Origin: Phoronis australis
Lineage: Eukaryota; Phoronida; Phoronidae
Direction of reading: 5' to 3'
Assembly (NCBI GenBank): GCA_002633005.1
Contig: NMRA01000248.1
Span: forward strand, 1 to 64,000
Length of the DNA stretch: 64,000 bases
Below the pieces are notes generated by a model. The model had not been told where the DNA came from. It did not search any database and saw only the letters and a list, made by a program, of their open reading frames with translations. A program made the translations under genes and the position numbers. Position 1 is the first letter of the stretch. Each line of letters opens with the position of its first letter. This document shows positions 1 to 10,879 of the stretch, piece by piece.

Positions 1-2660
1 GGTACGTCTCGTAAAGCAAGTTTCTTTCGGGAAAAGCGATATCACGCAAGACCACGCTAAATCAACAGAGCCAAATTGAAATGTTTCGCGACTAACCTCG
101 AGAGTGAGACCTTACTCGAGTTAACTAGTAAAATGGCCGATACTAAAGTGATTGGTGGACAGGCATGGAATTTAGAAACAATCGATCTTTTTATCACGGT
201 ATGCGGTTGCCTGTACAAAATTGTTCAACGTTTTGGGGAAGGTCTAGACATGAAAATTTATTAAAAAATATAAAAAGATAATTAATTACGCGCGTCAAGT
301 TAAGATATTAGCACGCTAGAGATGGGTTGTCTAGTTGAAGGAAATGGTAACTCTTTTAAAGAATCTCTTCCGATAAAATATCATTATTAGGCAACGCTCA
401 ATTTTATAACCTACATATTTCCCACCTTCAGTTATCGCCAACATTCGATTCAGAATAATTGCACTGGGTTCTCTGTTTCAGCTATAGTTGATTATTTATT
501 TACTTGGAAATTAGCGATTGCTAAGGTGTTAATACCTCTCCACAATGGTACTCTCTCACTATTTGACAGACAGATTTCCAAGATGAATTTACTTTGTGAT
601 TTGGTTTAATAACTAAGACCAAATAAAACAAAAAGACGACTTGCGTGATCATTCCTGTTACAGAGTGGTCAATACTCAGCTCAGAGCTGAAAAGCCATCG
701 AAAAGTTTTTCTAACTTTGTGGAATGAGTATAAACCAGAAGAATGAAAGAGAAATACTTGTTGAGTGGGCTAGCACTAATCAAATCAAATTTCCTTGGGA
801 TAATTAGGAAACCATGAAGGTCTTACCCGGTCACATTCCATCTTTTTTACCTTTCTCTAACAAGGAAGAATCAAATCGTCTGCCATCTTGCACTCTCCAT
901 TTTGACCTAATTACGTAGTGACCCTAATGCCAGATTGCCTTTTTGGTGCAGCAAACTTTGGACCCTCAAATGCGGCATACATCCGGAGGCATTTCGAACT
1001 CCTCGGGTATTTTCGCAGCCTCAAAGTATCCCCGGAGGTGTTTCACATGCGCATACTTGTGCTAATTTCAATCATACCAGTAAAATTGAAGGCCACGGTA
1101 AATTTTATTGCGAATAACACAAACTTATTTGACTTCGCCAAACTCTTGACCCCCCTCGTAGACCCAAATTTTAGATTCATCCATATCGTCAATATAGCAC
1201 ACGCCCCCATAGGTGGGCTGATTTTGCTGTTTGGGACGAGGCCCTGAAAAGGACCTCCAGAATCTTTGCTACCCTGGTTTTGAAAAATCAACTTAAAGAA
1301 TCACTTTTTATACCTGAACACGTTAAACGACTAACGCGTTTAGGATAGGATTTTGGCTATTAGAGTTGTCCTTTCACGAAATACACCTTTTAATACGTCA
1401 AAAAGACGCTCTAACTTTTGGGGGGAGGGGTTGTGTAAGCGAAATCCGGTGAAGTATGGAGAGAAATAATGTCTCTTGGAATTGATTGGTAGAACACTGT
1501 CTGAAAGTGAGACTAACGCCAAGACTCACTTTATTGGAAGGGTTGTTTCAAAATCCCTTGTTGAAATACGGGTAAATACCGTTTTGATGGCTTCTCCCCT
1601 TCCTTGGTAGAGAAAGTGGTATAAAACTGGCGGAATGGCACCAGATTACGTCAAAATTCAACCCGACAATTTATTTTAAAGCTGCACTCCGAGAGATCGG
1701 AAATTTTACAGAGAGCATGAGTAAGTGTACATCAAGCTGTCCAACAGAAAGCACTGTTGTGTTTTCAAAAAAGCATAGTATCGGAAACTTTCAAATGATT
1801 TGCCATTTCTGAGATATCATGTTCCAAAGCAAGCCCGATTTGGACATTTTCTTGGGTCCTACATAACATCGACAGACTCACCCTCTCAGCGGAGGTTAAT
1901 ACAAGTGTTTTTAATACAGTCTGACAGTTGGTTTGTTTGATTCACTTGTCTTGATAATTCTATCCTTCACATGAACACGTTCTGTGGTTTTCTCGAAAAA
2001 TATTGTCTAATTCTTCTCTTCGTGAATAACTGACAGTGCCGAATTTATAGTAGCTCCTCCAAGAGAGGACCCCATCTGAAAGAAGGCCCTTAATATAAAA
2101 GGCTATATCAATAATAAAGTTGAAAAGAGTGAAAATCAATTCCAGTGGTAACACTCCACCAAGTGGCTTTTCTTAACGTAAACGATTATACGATTTCATA
2201 AATAAAAGATAAGAGAGGCATTTGATTCCTTCGGAATTCCCCTTAAGAAGAAAACATTACACAAACAGGTAAAGAGTGACTGCGAATGCCATCAACATGC
2301 CTTCCCCAACGGCTGGGACCCTTAAGTATGAAAGGATATGTAATTTCATTAAAACATGCGAAACAAGCAACAACTGATGCCAGCGCTATCGCCCCTTTCC
2401 GTTCACAATTACAACGAGAGATATAGAATTTCAAAAAGGAAAAAAACTGAAAAAGAAATCGACTGCCTATAGGTAATCCCATTTTCCGTTTCTGGAGAAA
2501 ATCCCTGGAAAAATGGTTTTAAGAATTCACTTTGTAAATCAGTACACACGAATTCCCTCGGACTTATTCGAAGTTTGCTGACTGAGAGCACTTTTTCAAG
2601 TGCGTTTAGATGATGTGGACAAAACACTGGGACCCTCCTCAACAAAAATGTACAGCCAAA
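1..2660. other. No gene recognised
   Basis: AT-rich sequence with only short ORFs (the longest is 109 codons at 918-1247 +), none resembling a known domain and none with convincing splice context. Confidence 0.5.
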
Positions 2661-2663
2661 GGC

Positions 2664-3299
2664 CTCTTATGGGTAACTACAACACAGGTAGTTGACAAAT
2701 ATTGTTTTAAATTGTTTCTCTTCTACTGTTTTCTCGCATACCCCCAACCCTGCACGTATGCCGATCACCAAGGGTTCACCGACGCCTGCAAATTAGGGGG
2801 GTACCCCTGCTGCCTACGGCCCTAAATCGAAGTACAAGATGAGAAGTTAAATTCTACCTCTGCTGTCTCAAAACTGGTATTTCACCATTTAATCGTTTTT
2901 TACGCTTGTGTTCGGTAATTTTTATCGGTGTAGCGGAAAGAAAGTGACACACCACGCCCACGTCTAGGATGGTTAATTTGNCTCTTATGGGTAACTACAA
3001 CACAGGTAGTTGACAAATATTGTTTTAAATTGTTTCTCTTCTACTGTTTTCTCGCATACCCCCAACCCTGCACGTATGCCGATCACCAAGGGTTCACCGA
3101 CGCCTGCAAATTATAGGGGTACCCCTGCTGCCTACGGCCCTAAATCGAAGTACAAGATGAGAAGTTAAATTCTACCTCTGCTGTCTTAAAACTGGTATTT
3201 CACCATTTAATCGTTTTTTTACGCTTGTGTTCGGTAATTTTTATCGGTGTAGCGGAAAGAAAGTGACACACCACGCCCACGTCTAGGATGGTTAATTTG
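2664..3299 (+). repeat. Direct duplication of about 318 bp joined by one N
   Basis: Positions 2664-2980 and 2982-3299 are nearly identical, and position 2981 is a single N. By eye the copies differ at a handful of sites: a GGG/TAG-type difference before TACCCC, one C/T, and a T-run of six versus seven. The exact abutment at an N suggests two alleles or overlapping contig ends placed side by side rather than a biological tandem repeat. Confidence 0.9.
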
Positions 3300-4590
3300 T
3301 CATTTCAACTGATGACGTAGTTCGGTTGACCAATGAGATGAACGATTTCCGTCCAGGGGGACAATTATCGCCTATCAGTTCTGAGTCGGCATCCGCCTAA
3401 TATCCGTATGTACTGCGGTTGTATTTCGTATATGTACATAAGTGGCTTTCAATACATCTCGATTTTAGGGTGATTAGGATGAAGATTGAAATGGCGCAAT
3501 CACTGAGATGGAAACAAATAGGCTACAACATTGTTGATTTTCCGTATGCTCTTTGTTATCCCCTGACGAACTGACGGTACATGAAGATCAATCAATACTG
3601 AACATTTGTGCGCTTTTTCATCGTTGGTCTTATTTCGCCAGTTTAACTGCTATTGGAACACAATACCTAAATTCAGGGAAAGTATTTACCCAATTAAATA
3701 TCACACTGCCTATTACAAAAAATCCTCCCTAGTCGAAACACATTGCAAAAATCTCCTGGGTTACCACTAGTTTTCGCTTCCTCCCCGGGAAGCCAACAAT
3801 TTCGTGAATAGACCCCTACTTCTGTCTACACAAGTGATACCTTTTCCCAAGTAAAATTCAGTGTCAAGTAAGCTCTTAATATTATATACGCTATTATTGT
3901 CAAGTAATATTAAATATTATTCAATCATAACAGTCTAGACGTATTTAAGAAACGATTAAAATCATGGACTCAGACCAACAGGTCTTAAAAAACGTAACCG
4001 ATGTCATTTTCAATCCTTAGATGCGCACCATTACAGAGGACAAGAGCGCACTGAAAATTCCGTCCTCTGAAAGTGTTTGGGATGTGAGGACTGGGTGGGA
4101 CGGGACGGGACTCAACCCTAGCTCTCAAATGCTCAGTTAATAAAGCCTTCCGTTATCAAAAACGATTTCTAGGTATTTCGTTGAGACCACTGCCCGAATC
4201 TAATCTTAGCACTCGAAATTGGCGAACTAGAAATTAATTTTAAGATACTCCGTTTTACTTTTGCCTGTTATGGTTTATGGTAATGCGCGGTTTGTTCAAG
4301 TTCGCAGCACATCGTGCTCTACGTACCGAATTGACAATTTCTTGACGGATGATTTTACGTTCATGACATTGCAAATTGAAAATGTTGGAATCTATCTATT
4401 AAAACGCTTATTTCGGACCCGGATGTTAACATTCGACTCCGTAGGACAAAAACAACTCGAGAGCGGCCTCGAGAACACCCGCCCTCGCCCGACGCCTCCT
4501 TCCCATTCGTTCCCGCAACGGAAAAGCGCTGGGTTCTGCGTCCGCAAAATCTCGGCGTGATTTTTTTTCGTTGTCTTACAAAGTCTTGGC
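3300..4590. other. No gene recognised
   Basis: Apart from a GC-richer patch at about 4440-4560 I see nothing recognisable. The 99-codon ORF at 4261-4560 shows no family resemblance. Confidence 0.4.
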
Positions 4591-6210
4591 TTCAGTCGAT
4601 CCGACGAACTCGCTTCTTTTTCGAAGCCAATTTACTATTCGGGAGTATTCGTCCGCAGCCTGCGTTTACTGTTTAAATTCCATAGGGGAAACAAAGTCTG
4701 AAGAGTGTAACAGTTTAGCAGTACGAATTTGGGAGTTTTCTATTGCTCACAACGTTTGGCGTAGTGCTTGTCACTGTCAGCGTAGTAACCTAGCTGATTA
4801 TGAGTCTAGGAATTATTTTTGTGATAACACTGAATGGATGTTGCATCGATCTGTTTTGATCAGATGACAAAAGAGTTGTTTCTCACTGAGATTGATTTGT
4901 TTGCTTCTGGGTTGAGAGGTTTGTGTCTTGGCGACCTGAACCTGGGGCAGAATTCATTGACGCTTTTTCAATGTGTTGGCATGGTCTCAATTTTTATGCT
5001 TTTCCGCCTTTCAATCTGATCTCCCGTTGTATACAGAAGGTTACAGTGGACCGTGCACAAGGTATTATGATAGTGCCTTATTAGACAACTCAAGTGTGGT
5101 ACCCCAGACTCATGAAAATGTTGGGTGCCAAACCTCTTGTGCTTCCGCAAGGAGTGCTGCGGATGCCAGTGACGGGTGCGAAACATCCATTGAGACAGAA
5201 GCTGGTGTTACTGGCAGTTCATTTATCAGGCGATCCGCAGAGGGTCCGGACCTTTCTAGCCGCACAAAAGAAGTTTTCTTGGCATCGTGGAGATGCAGCA
5301 CCAAGAAACAGTATGCCATGCATCTTGACAAATAGATACTGCACTGTCTTCAAAGACAAGCTGATCCCATTAATGTTGTTCTTCTTTATCTGCTGGATTG
5401 GATTTTTTGGCCGAATTAGTTAAAGATGGATTAAGTTACAGTTCGGCAAACTCTGCTTGTTGTGCTTTTATCTAATTTTGTTATATTTGAGCAGACTGAG
5501 TCTTTTAGCAGCCATCCACTGGTTGTGAAGTTTATGCGAGGGGTGTTTCAACTGAGACCTCCTGGAACCAAGTACACTCGTATATGAGATGTTAACCCGG
5601 TGTTGAATTATTTGAGAACTTTGTCTCCTGTGGCATCATTGACTTTAAAAGATTTAACATTGAAGCTTGTGGTGGTGATTGCTTTGTTGTCTGCACAGAG
5701 ATGTCAGACTATTCATTTATTGGATATTGCTGATGGTGAAAGATAAGTCAGGTTATAAGTTTGTTATTCGTTCACATGTGAAACAGAATAGAACAGGAAT
5801 ATCTCCTGTTGTTGTAAATTTGAAAGCTTATCCTCCAGATAGAAGACTCGGTGTTTATACTGTGCTTAAGGAATACTTGAATCGCACTTCTCGGATTCGA
5901 GGGTTGCGGTCACGGTTGTTCATTATTTATGTGAGGCCTTATCATGCAGTGACTGTAGACGCAATGAGGCGTTAATTGGATTAAGGTTGTCGTGTGGAGG
6001 GCAGGTATTGATACTTCCCAGTTTGCCGCTCATAGTTCTAGAGCAGCCAGTGTGTCATCTGTCAATCAACGTTCAGTGCCAATTTCTACAATTGTGGCCA
6101 CAGCTGGATGGTCATGTGCATCTACCTTTGCTCGGTTATGTGATAAACCAATTGGTGTTTCTGATGATTTTGCCTCTACGTTGTTGAATGATGTGGCTAT
6201 GAATAAATGA
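4590..6210 (+). mobile_element. Degenerate DIRS-type retrotransposon (RNase H and tyrosine recombinase)
   Basis: Read across several frames, this stretch follows the 3' part of a DIRS polyprotein. At about 4660-4800 the RNase H end is visible (CNSLAVRIWEF, then ADYESR and DNTEWML). At 4880-5270 the linker follows (EIDLFAS, WRPEPGAEFIDAF, VWYPRLMKMLGAKP). At about 5640-6207 comes the tyrosine recombinase: LLSAQRCQTIH with the first catalytic Arg, and AHSSRAAS giving the H-x-x-R. The C-terminal motif reads GWSCASTFARLCDKPI; family members have Tyr where this copy has Cys (TGT), so the nucleophile is lost. A TAG replaces an expected Trp codon at about 5080 and there are at least two frameshifts. 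The reverse transcriptase is absent, so the copy is 5'-truncated. It is dead. Confidence 0.85.
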
Positions 6211-6300
6211 TTATTGATTTGGAACATTGTTGTTTCTGAATATGCACATCAGTTGCTTTAAAGTCTCATGGAACCGTATTATGCGTATTCCTACGCAGGA

Positions 6301-6620
6301 TTTTGAAATTAAACGAAACTTCACTAAATTGAAGTTTGATTGTAATTCTGCGTAGGAATATTAGCATAATAGAGGTTACATGCCCGCCTCATAGGTTTCC
6401 TTCCCATGTTGGTGAGATGTTTGTTTGAGTTGGGGTATTATTTTGGGTGCGGCGTAGAGCTGTTCGCACAGGTAATTTTGGTCTGATGATGTATACTCAA
6501 CTTTGAAGAATGGTTCGGTTATGCGTAGTGCGCTCTCGCATGTAACCTCTATTATGCTAATATTCCTACGCAGAATTACAATCAAACTTCAACTTAGTAA
6601 AGTTTCATTTAACTTCAAAA
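6301..6620. repeat. 83-bp inverted repeat with 154-bp spacer, at the 3' side of the DIRS element
   Basis: Positions 6301-6383 are the near-perfect reverse complement of 6538-6620; the arms share GCATGTAACCTCTATTATGC at the loop side. A smaller inverted repeat of the same sequence sits just outside: ATTCCTACGCAG at 6287-6298 pairs with CTGCGTAGGAAT at 6348-6359. DIRS elements end in inverted terminal repeats and an internal complementary region, and this block begins about 80 bp after the recombinase stop codon. I therefore assign it to the DIRS element, possibly as two ends in opposite orientation. Confidence 0.75.
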
Positions 6621-6815
6621 TTAAGGACCAAGTTGAGATCAGTTTTATAGCGGCATGTTGTCTCAATCGGAACGCGGGCTCATACAGTTCATTTTTGACA
6701 TTTCGAGACGGTCGCAGATCATTCTCAAGAATCCTGTAGTCTATGTTTGTGGGGACTTAGGACGGGATACAGCATTTTATGAAGTCAAGTTACAATGTCG
6801 CTGTCCTGGGTAGAG

Positions 6816-6950
6816 GCCAGTAACACCAGGACCTACGCTAGGACCTCGCTAAAAAGCAAGACTTCGCGAGATTACGCGAGATATTTTCGTGTATTTTAAA
6901 GAACTCGTGATTTTGGTTAGATTTTTCTAGTCGCGAGACAGCTACTGAAC
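6816..6950 (+). mobile_element. Short inverted-repeat element (MITE), family A copy 1
   Basis: It runs from CCAGTAACACCAGGACCTAC to GCTACTGAAC. The core GGACCTCGCTAAAAAGCAAG, followed by CGCGAGATTACGCGAGATAT, is shared with the copy at 35075-35213. The ends CAGTA / TACTG are inverted. No coding capacity. Confidence 0.7.
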
Positions 6951-6959
6951 TCTACATAC

Positions 6960-8747
6960 CCTGGTCTGCTACCTCCTGTCGCCTCTTAGTGTTCTTGTTA
7001 ATACATGCTCATTTGATTATAAGTTACGCATTTGCGTCACTCGACGTCTTGCACCAAACGAGTGACAAGTCGTGAAATTCACGGACGTTCATAGTTTGCG
7101 ATGTAAGGGAAATGACAGATTCTTAACATCAAAATAACGAAGAATTACTTTGACAGGGTTATATTTGGCTTTACCACATAATTATATAGTGGGGTCCGTT
7201 TCAAGAAAAGTGGCTTAATCTTGTGCTCTTACTTCACAACCACTGAATAAAGATTTAGCTGTGTAATTATCATCACATCAAAGCCTAGAAATTATTAACT
7301 AGTTACGTGGATATTCTTAGAGACTTTGTATTTGTGCTAAAATGAGATTTAATTATTTTTCAGAAGTGATTGTGTAAGATCAATACTTAACACCAATTTT
7401 TAGTCATTTTTTAAGAAACAGACCCCTCGTCTGCCATTACGGGAGTATATTAATATAAAAAATGTCGGATGACAATCCCGGCCCTCTTGCCCCCTGGTGT
7501 TCTGTTATAGCACTAATGATAGTGATTTGAGTCATTAACTGTGACATAACGTGCAGGAAATCATTATACTGTCACCACTCGCCAGATTTGTAACGGAAAT
7601 ACTAAAATGCTGTAATAAGGATGGTAACTATACAGGAAGTCTGAAACACCAAGTCCAAAGATCGTTCCTGCACATCTTCCCAATCTGTCTCTCAAGAAAC
7701 TTTCTTTCTCTCGTGGAACCTCTAGGAGTTGGAAAAGCAATCGGCACAGTCGGTTTAGTTTCCACGAAGAATCAGAGTGAGGATTGTCATCTTGAGGCAC
7801 ATCCTAAATATTCTGTGCAATTGGTTACAGCTCATTAAACTATGGATCTGGTTTTTCGAATTGCCCATCTAAAGCAATTCCTTCTCACCATCAGACGCAG
7901 AGATCATATTCCCACTGCGTTTCGTGATGACCACTGGGTTTTCTGGAATTGAACGTTTCCTTTCACAAGATTTACGAATTTTTCACTAAAACCTCGCGAC
8001 CAACATAAAAATCACTTGGTTGTATTATTTCGTTTTTGATTTTCGTCTTCGTAATAGTTATTGTAGAGTTACTTTTGCTTCATGTTGGAGTGTGAGCGTG
8101 AAAGAGAGCGTGAAAGTCCTTCCCCTTTCCCCTGTCATTCACCCCCTTTCATAATGATAATATGTTTATATTACGCCCAATTTTTACTACTTTCTTTTTT
8201 CTTTTGTTGTAATAATTTTCATATTACTATCATTGAAGGGCTGTGCAGTTGGGGTTAGTCACCCCCAGCCAAATCCAAATTACCATTTCTGGGTGAATAT
8301 ACGTATTGGCAGAAAAAACTTGGTTGTACATAGTTGGGTTTGCCTGTGTGTCTTTTCATCGTTATATTCTGGTTTGGAGGGTTCAATTTAGGAAGAATGT
8401 GAGTGGTGCTAAGCCGGTCGTTGCGTGTGGTGTGCTGCGACAGGTTCTGAGGAAGGCTTGAAAAAGGCGTTCCTTTACCCTTTGCAACCTTGATGTGCTT
8501 CTTCAGAGTCCGTACACTTTTTCCACTTCCCCATTCGCCCTCAGCGACACCGCAGTCACCTTTCAATGATTGAAATAAATCACATTTTCAAATCTAGCAA
8601 ATTACTCACTGTTGAATCACAGGCCTCTGTCAATCTTTAGGGCTTCAGGAGTACCAAAGGTCGCAAAGATTTGGGCAAGTTTAGGTTTGACTTTTGAAGC
8701 AAGTGGCAATCCAAGTGGTTCAACAATAGGATAGCGTGAACAGCAGT
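6960..8747. other. No gene recognised
   Basis: AT-rich sequence. The 95-codon ORF at 7551-7838 (+) and the 103-codon ORF at 8255-8566 (-) show no recognisable domain. Confidence 0.4.
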
Positions 8748-8762
8748 TGTAGAAAATTTCCG

Positions 8763-8835
8763 TGTCTCTGGTGGGACTTCAACCCAGGTTGCACGAGCGA
8801 CGGTCAAGCGCCTAAACCAGTCGGCCAAGAGGCAA
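8763..8835 (-). ncRNA. tRNA-like block inside the 3' LTR of the TRIM
   Basis: Second copy of the same block. Box A TGGCCGACTGG (8817-8827) is intact and the D-stem keeps GGC, which the other copy has lost. Box B here reads GGTTGAAGTCC (8774-8784), with one change from consensus. Each copy thus keeps a part the other has lost, so the ancestral LTR had both intact. Confidence 0.65.
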
Positions 8836-9117
8836 TTGCCACTTGGCAAGCGACTAAGAGAGGCTTTATCTGGCTGTACGTGTCGTCACAACCGGAAGTC
8901 ACGATTCACAACACTACTCTCCCTTCCGCGGAACAGGCGCGCTCCCTGGCTTTTAAATCTCAGCAACACCCTAGCGTCCTGGAACTTGCCATCAGCGACG
9001 CTCTCTTTGTGCTCAGAATCCAGCATTATCAGGTCGTTCCCTCTCCATCCGCCGCTTTACATCTCAGGGTTAATTGTGGATTTTTCCATAGTTGGGCGCC
9101 AATGTAGAAAATTTCTG

Positions 9118-9190
9118 TGTCTCTGGTGGGACTTGAACCCAGGTTGCACGAGCGACGGCCAAGCGTCTAAACCAGTCGGCCAAGAGGCAA
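9118..9190 (-). ncRNA. tRNA-like Pol III promoter block inside the 5' LTR of the TRIM
   Basis: On the minus strand the LTR reads TGGCCGACTGG (box A, 9172-9182) and, 32 bp later, GGTTCAAGTCC (box B, 9129-9139), the spacing of a tRNA gene. The 3' end CAGAGACA can pair with upstream TGCCTCT at about six of seven positions, like an acceptor stem. The G-rich T-stem (TGGG/CCCA) is present. No convincing anticodon stem is seen, so this is a tRNA-derived sequence, not a working tRNA. It most resembles Ser/Leu-type tRNAs with a long variable arm. Confidence 0.7.
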
Positions 9191-9299
9191 TTGTCACTTG
9201 GCAAGCGACTTAGAGAGGCTATATCTGACTGTACGTGTCGTCACAACCGGAAGTCACGATCCACAACACAGTCAGTGATTTGAAGAATGATTTCTCTGT

Positions 9300-10870
9300 C
9301 GATAATGGAGAATTCTTTTAAAGGTTGCTCAGTGGGCTTTAGAAGTTCACGGCTGTGTACAGGTTTAGTTACCTGGCACAGTGAACCAGATTTTACAGTT
9401 TGCCCTAACAATCGATTCACTAATAAGAACTAAACGTTCTCTTTCATTAACACTGTCGTCTTCACAATCCCCAAAAGTCTTTAACAAGCGATGTCGAGAG
9501 TTTTCAGTTGAAGAAATGCTAGGACCATGACGCCATTCGACTCACTGTGAGATGTGCAGTTAATTTCAGCTTCGGAGCGAGAAACGTCAGCTAAGCTTAC
9601 GCCAGAAATGGGTTGTGCCAATTCCTGCAAGATATTCGATTACAGCTTGCAGTACTTGATCAGAGGTAGTTCTTGCTTCGATATCGCGAAGCTTCATCGC
9701 GTTTGAGACGTCATGTGCTATCTGCTGCATTCTCAATACCCGGTTGATACTCAACACCGAAACGATACTTCTGCAGATCCATCAAATAGCCTTGTAATAC
9801 GTCTGACAGATGGCTTGCATGTGCAATTGTTGAACAGGGGTACCAACTGTTGACCACCAGTAACAATTTTGAAGTATTTTCCAAACAGATACAAGTGATA
9901 TCACTTGATGGCCTAGTAGATCGACAAGGCTTCTCAATCAATTTGCGCATACGGTAGATGATTAGTTACAGCTCGCATAGTGAAACAGGTCTGATGTGTG
10001 ATCATTTGGTCCTTTCAGAATGCGTCCATACAAAAACATTCCTGATTTCAACAAAAGACTCTGTTCTTCATCATTCCACTTCCATGGTTGGACTCTGTGA
10101 GTCAGCATTCTCACGGGCCTGGTGACGGTAGCACAATCTCGGATATATCGTGAGCAGAACAATGCAGAGCTTAAGAAGCTTCTTTCTTCGGGAACATTGG
10201 TAGTTGGTCTTAGAGAATGGATAAGTTCAATTTTCTTTGAATCAGACGACATGTTTAAAGGAAATCATACTCAAGGTGCAAAAAACGACACTTCTGGGGG
10301 TTGACTTTCAGGTTACGATGAGCTTGAGATATTCAAGCTCTTGTCGCAGGTGCCTGTCATGCTCATCTAAGTTTCTTTCCGCAATGCAGATGTCATCGCA
10401 TACATTCTTCACTCCTGGAATGCCAACTATTGTTTCACTTATAATTTTCTGGAAAACCTCAACAGGACACGACATTCTTAAGTCCAGCCCCTTGTATCGC
10501 CGCAGTCCAGTATGGGTAGATAATGTAGTTAGACTCCGCGATTAAAAATTGAGTGAGATCTGATGTTAGCCATGTTTAAAATCAATCTTACTGAACACCC
10601 GGCACCCTTTAAGGTCAGCTACGACGTCACCGATCGCTGGGACGATGTGACGCTCTCGCACATTCGTACGTCATCGGAGTTGGTATCTTTAGGAACTACA
10701 ACAATAGATGATATTCAGGTAGTTGGATCATCTGCTCTTTCTATGACGTCATCGTCTTCGAGCTCTTTCAGTTTCTCTTCTAACTTGATGCAAACTTAAA
10801 ACGGAATTTTGCTGAAAGGTCGATAGACTGGTGGATTCATTGACATGTACTCTAACGGGTTCCCACTTAC
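9300..10870 (-). pseudogene. Degenerate Ty3/gypsy pol fragment (RT-RNase H)
   Basis: On the minus strand, from high to low coordinates: KLKELEDDDVIERADDPTT then a TGA where the family has Trp, then SSIVVVPK (about 10680-10790, start of RT). At about 10330-10440 comes GIPGVKNVCDDICIAERN with the catalytic DD. At 9962-10252 are RSFLSSALFCSRYIRDCATV and the connection region. At 9711-9950 are YRFGVEYQPGIENAAD, the RNase H/tether end. Traces continue to about 9300. Several stops and frameshifts make it inactive. Gag, protease and integrase are not seen. The TRIM lies directly beyond its 3' end. Confidence 0.85.
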
Positions 10871-10879
10871 GTGATCCGG

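Larger units (their letters stand above)
8748..9268 (-). mobile_element. Complete TRIM-type LTR mini-retrotransposon with tRNA-like LTRs
   Basis: Two 166-bp direct repeats (8748-8913 and 9103-9268) begin TGTTGTG and end TTCTACA on the minus strand, the 5'-TG...CA-3' rule of LTRs. Just inside the 5' LTR (minus strand) is TGGCGCCCAAC (9091-9101), a classic tRNA primer-binding site. Just before the 3' LTR is GGAAGGGAGAG (8917-8927), a polypurine tract. The target duplication is CAGT on both sides (8744-8747 and 9269-9272). The internal region is only 189 bp and non-coding, so the element is non-autonomous. By hand the LTRs differ at about nine of 166 positions, so the insertion is not recent. 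Each LTR contains a tRNA-like block (separate entries). Confidence 0.88.

Noticed and set aside
918-1247. 109-codon ORF near the left edge
   Set aside because: No domain, and overlapping ORFs in both strands suggest chance.
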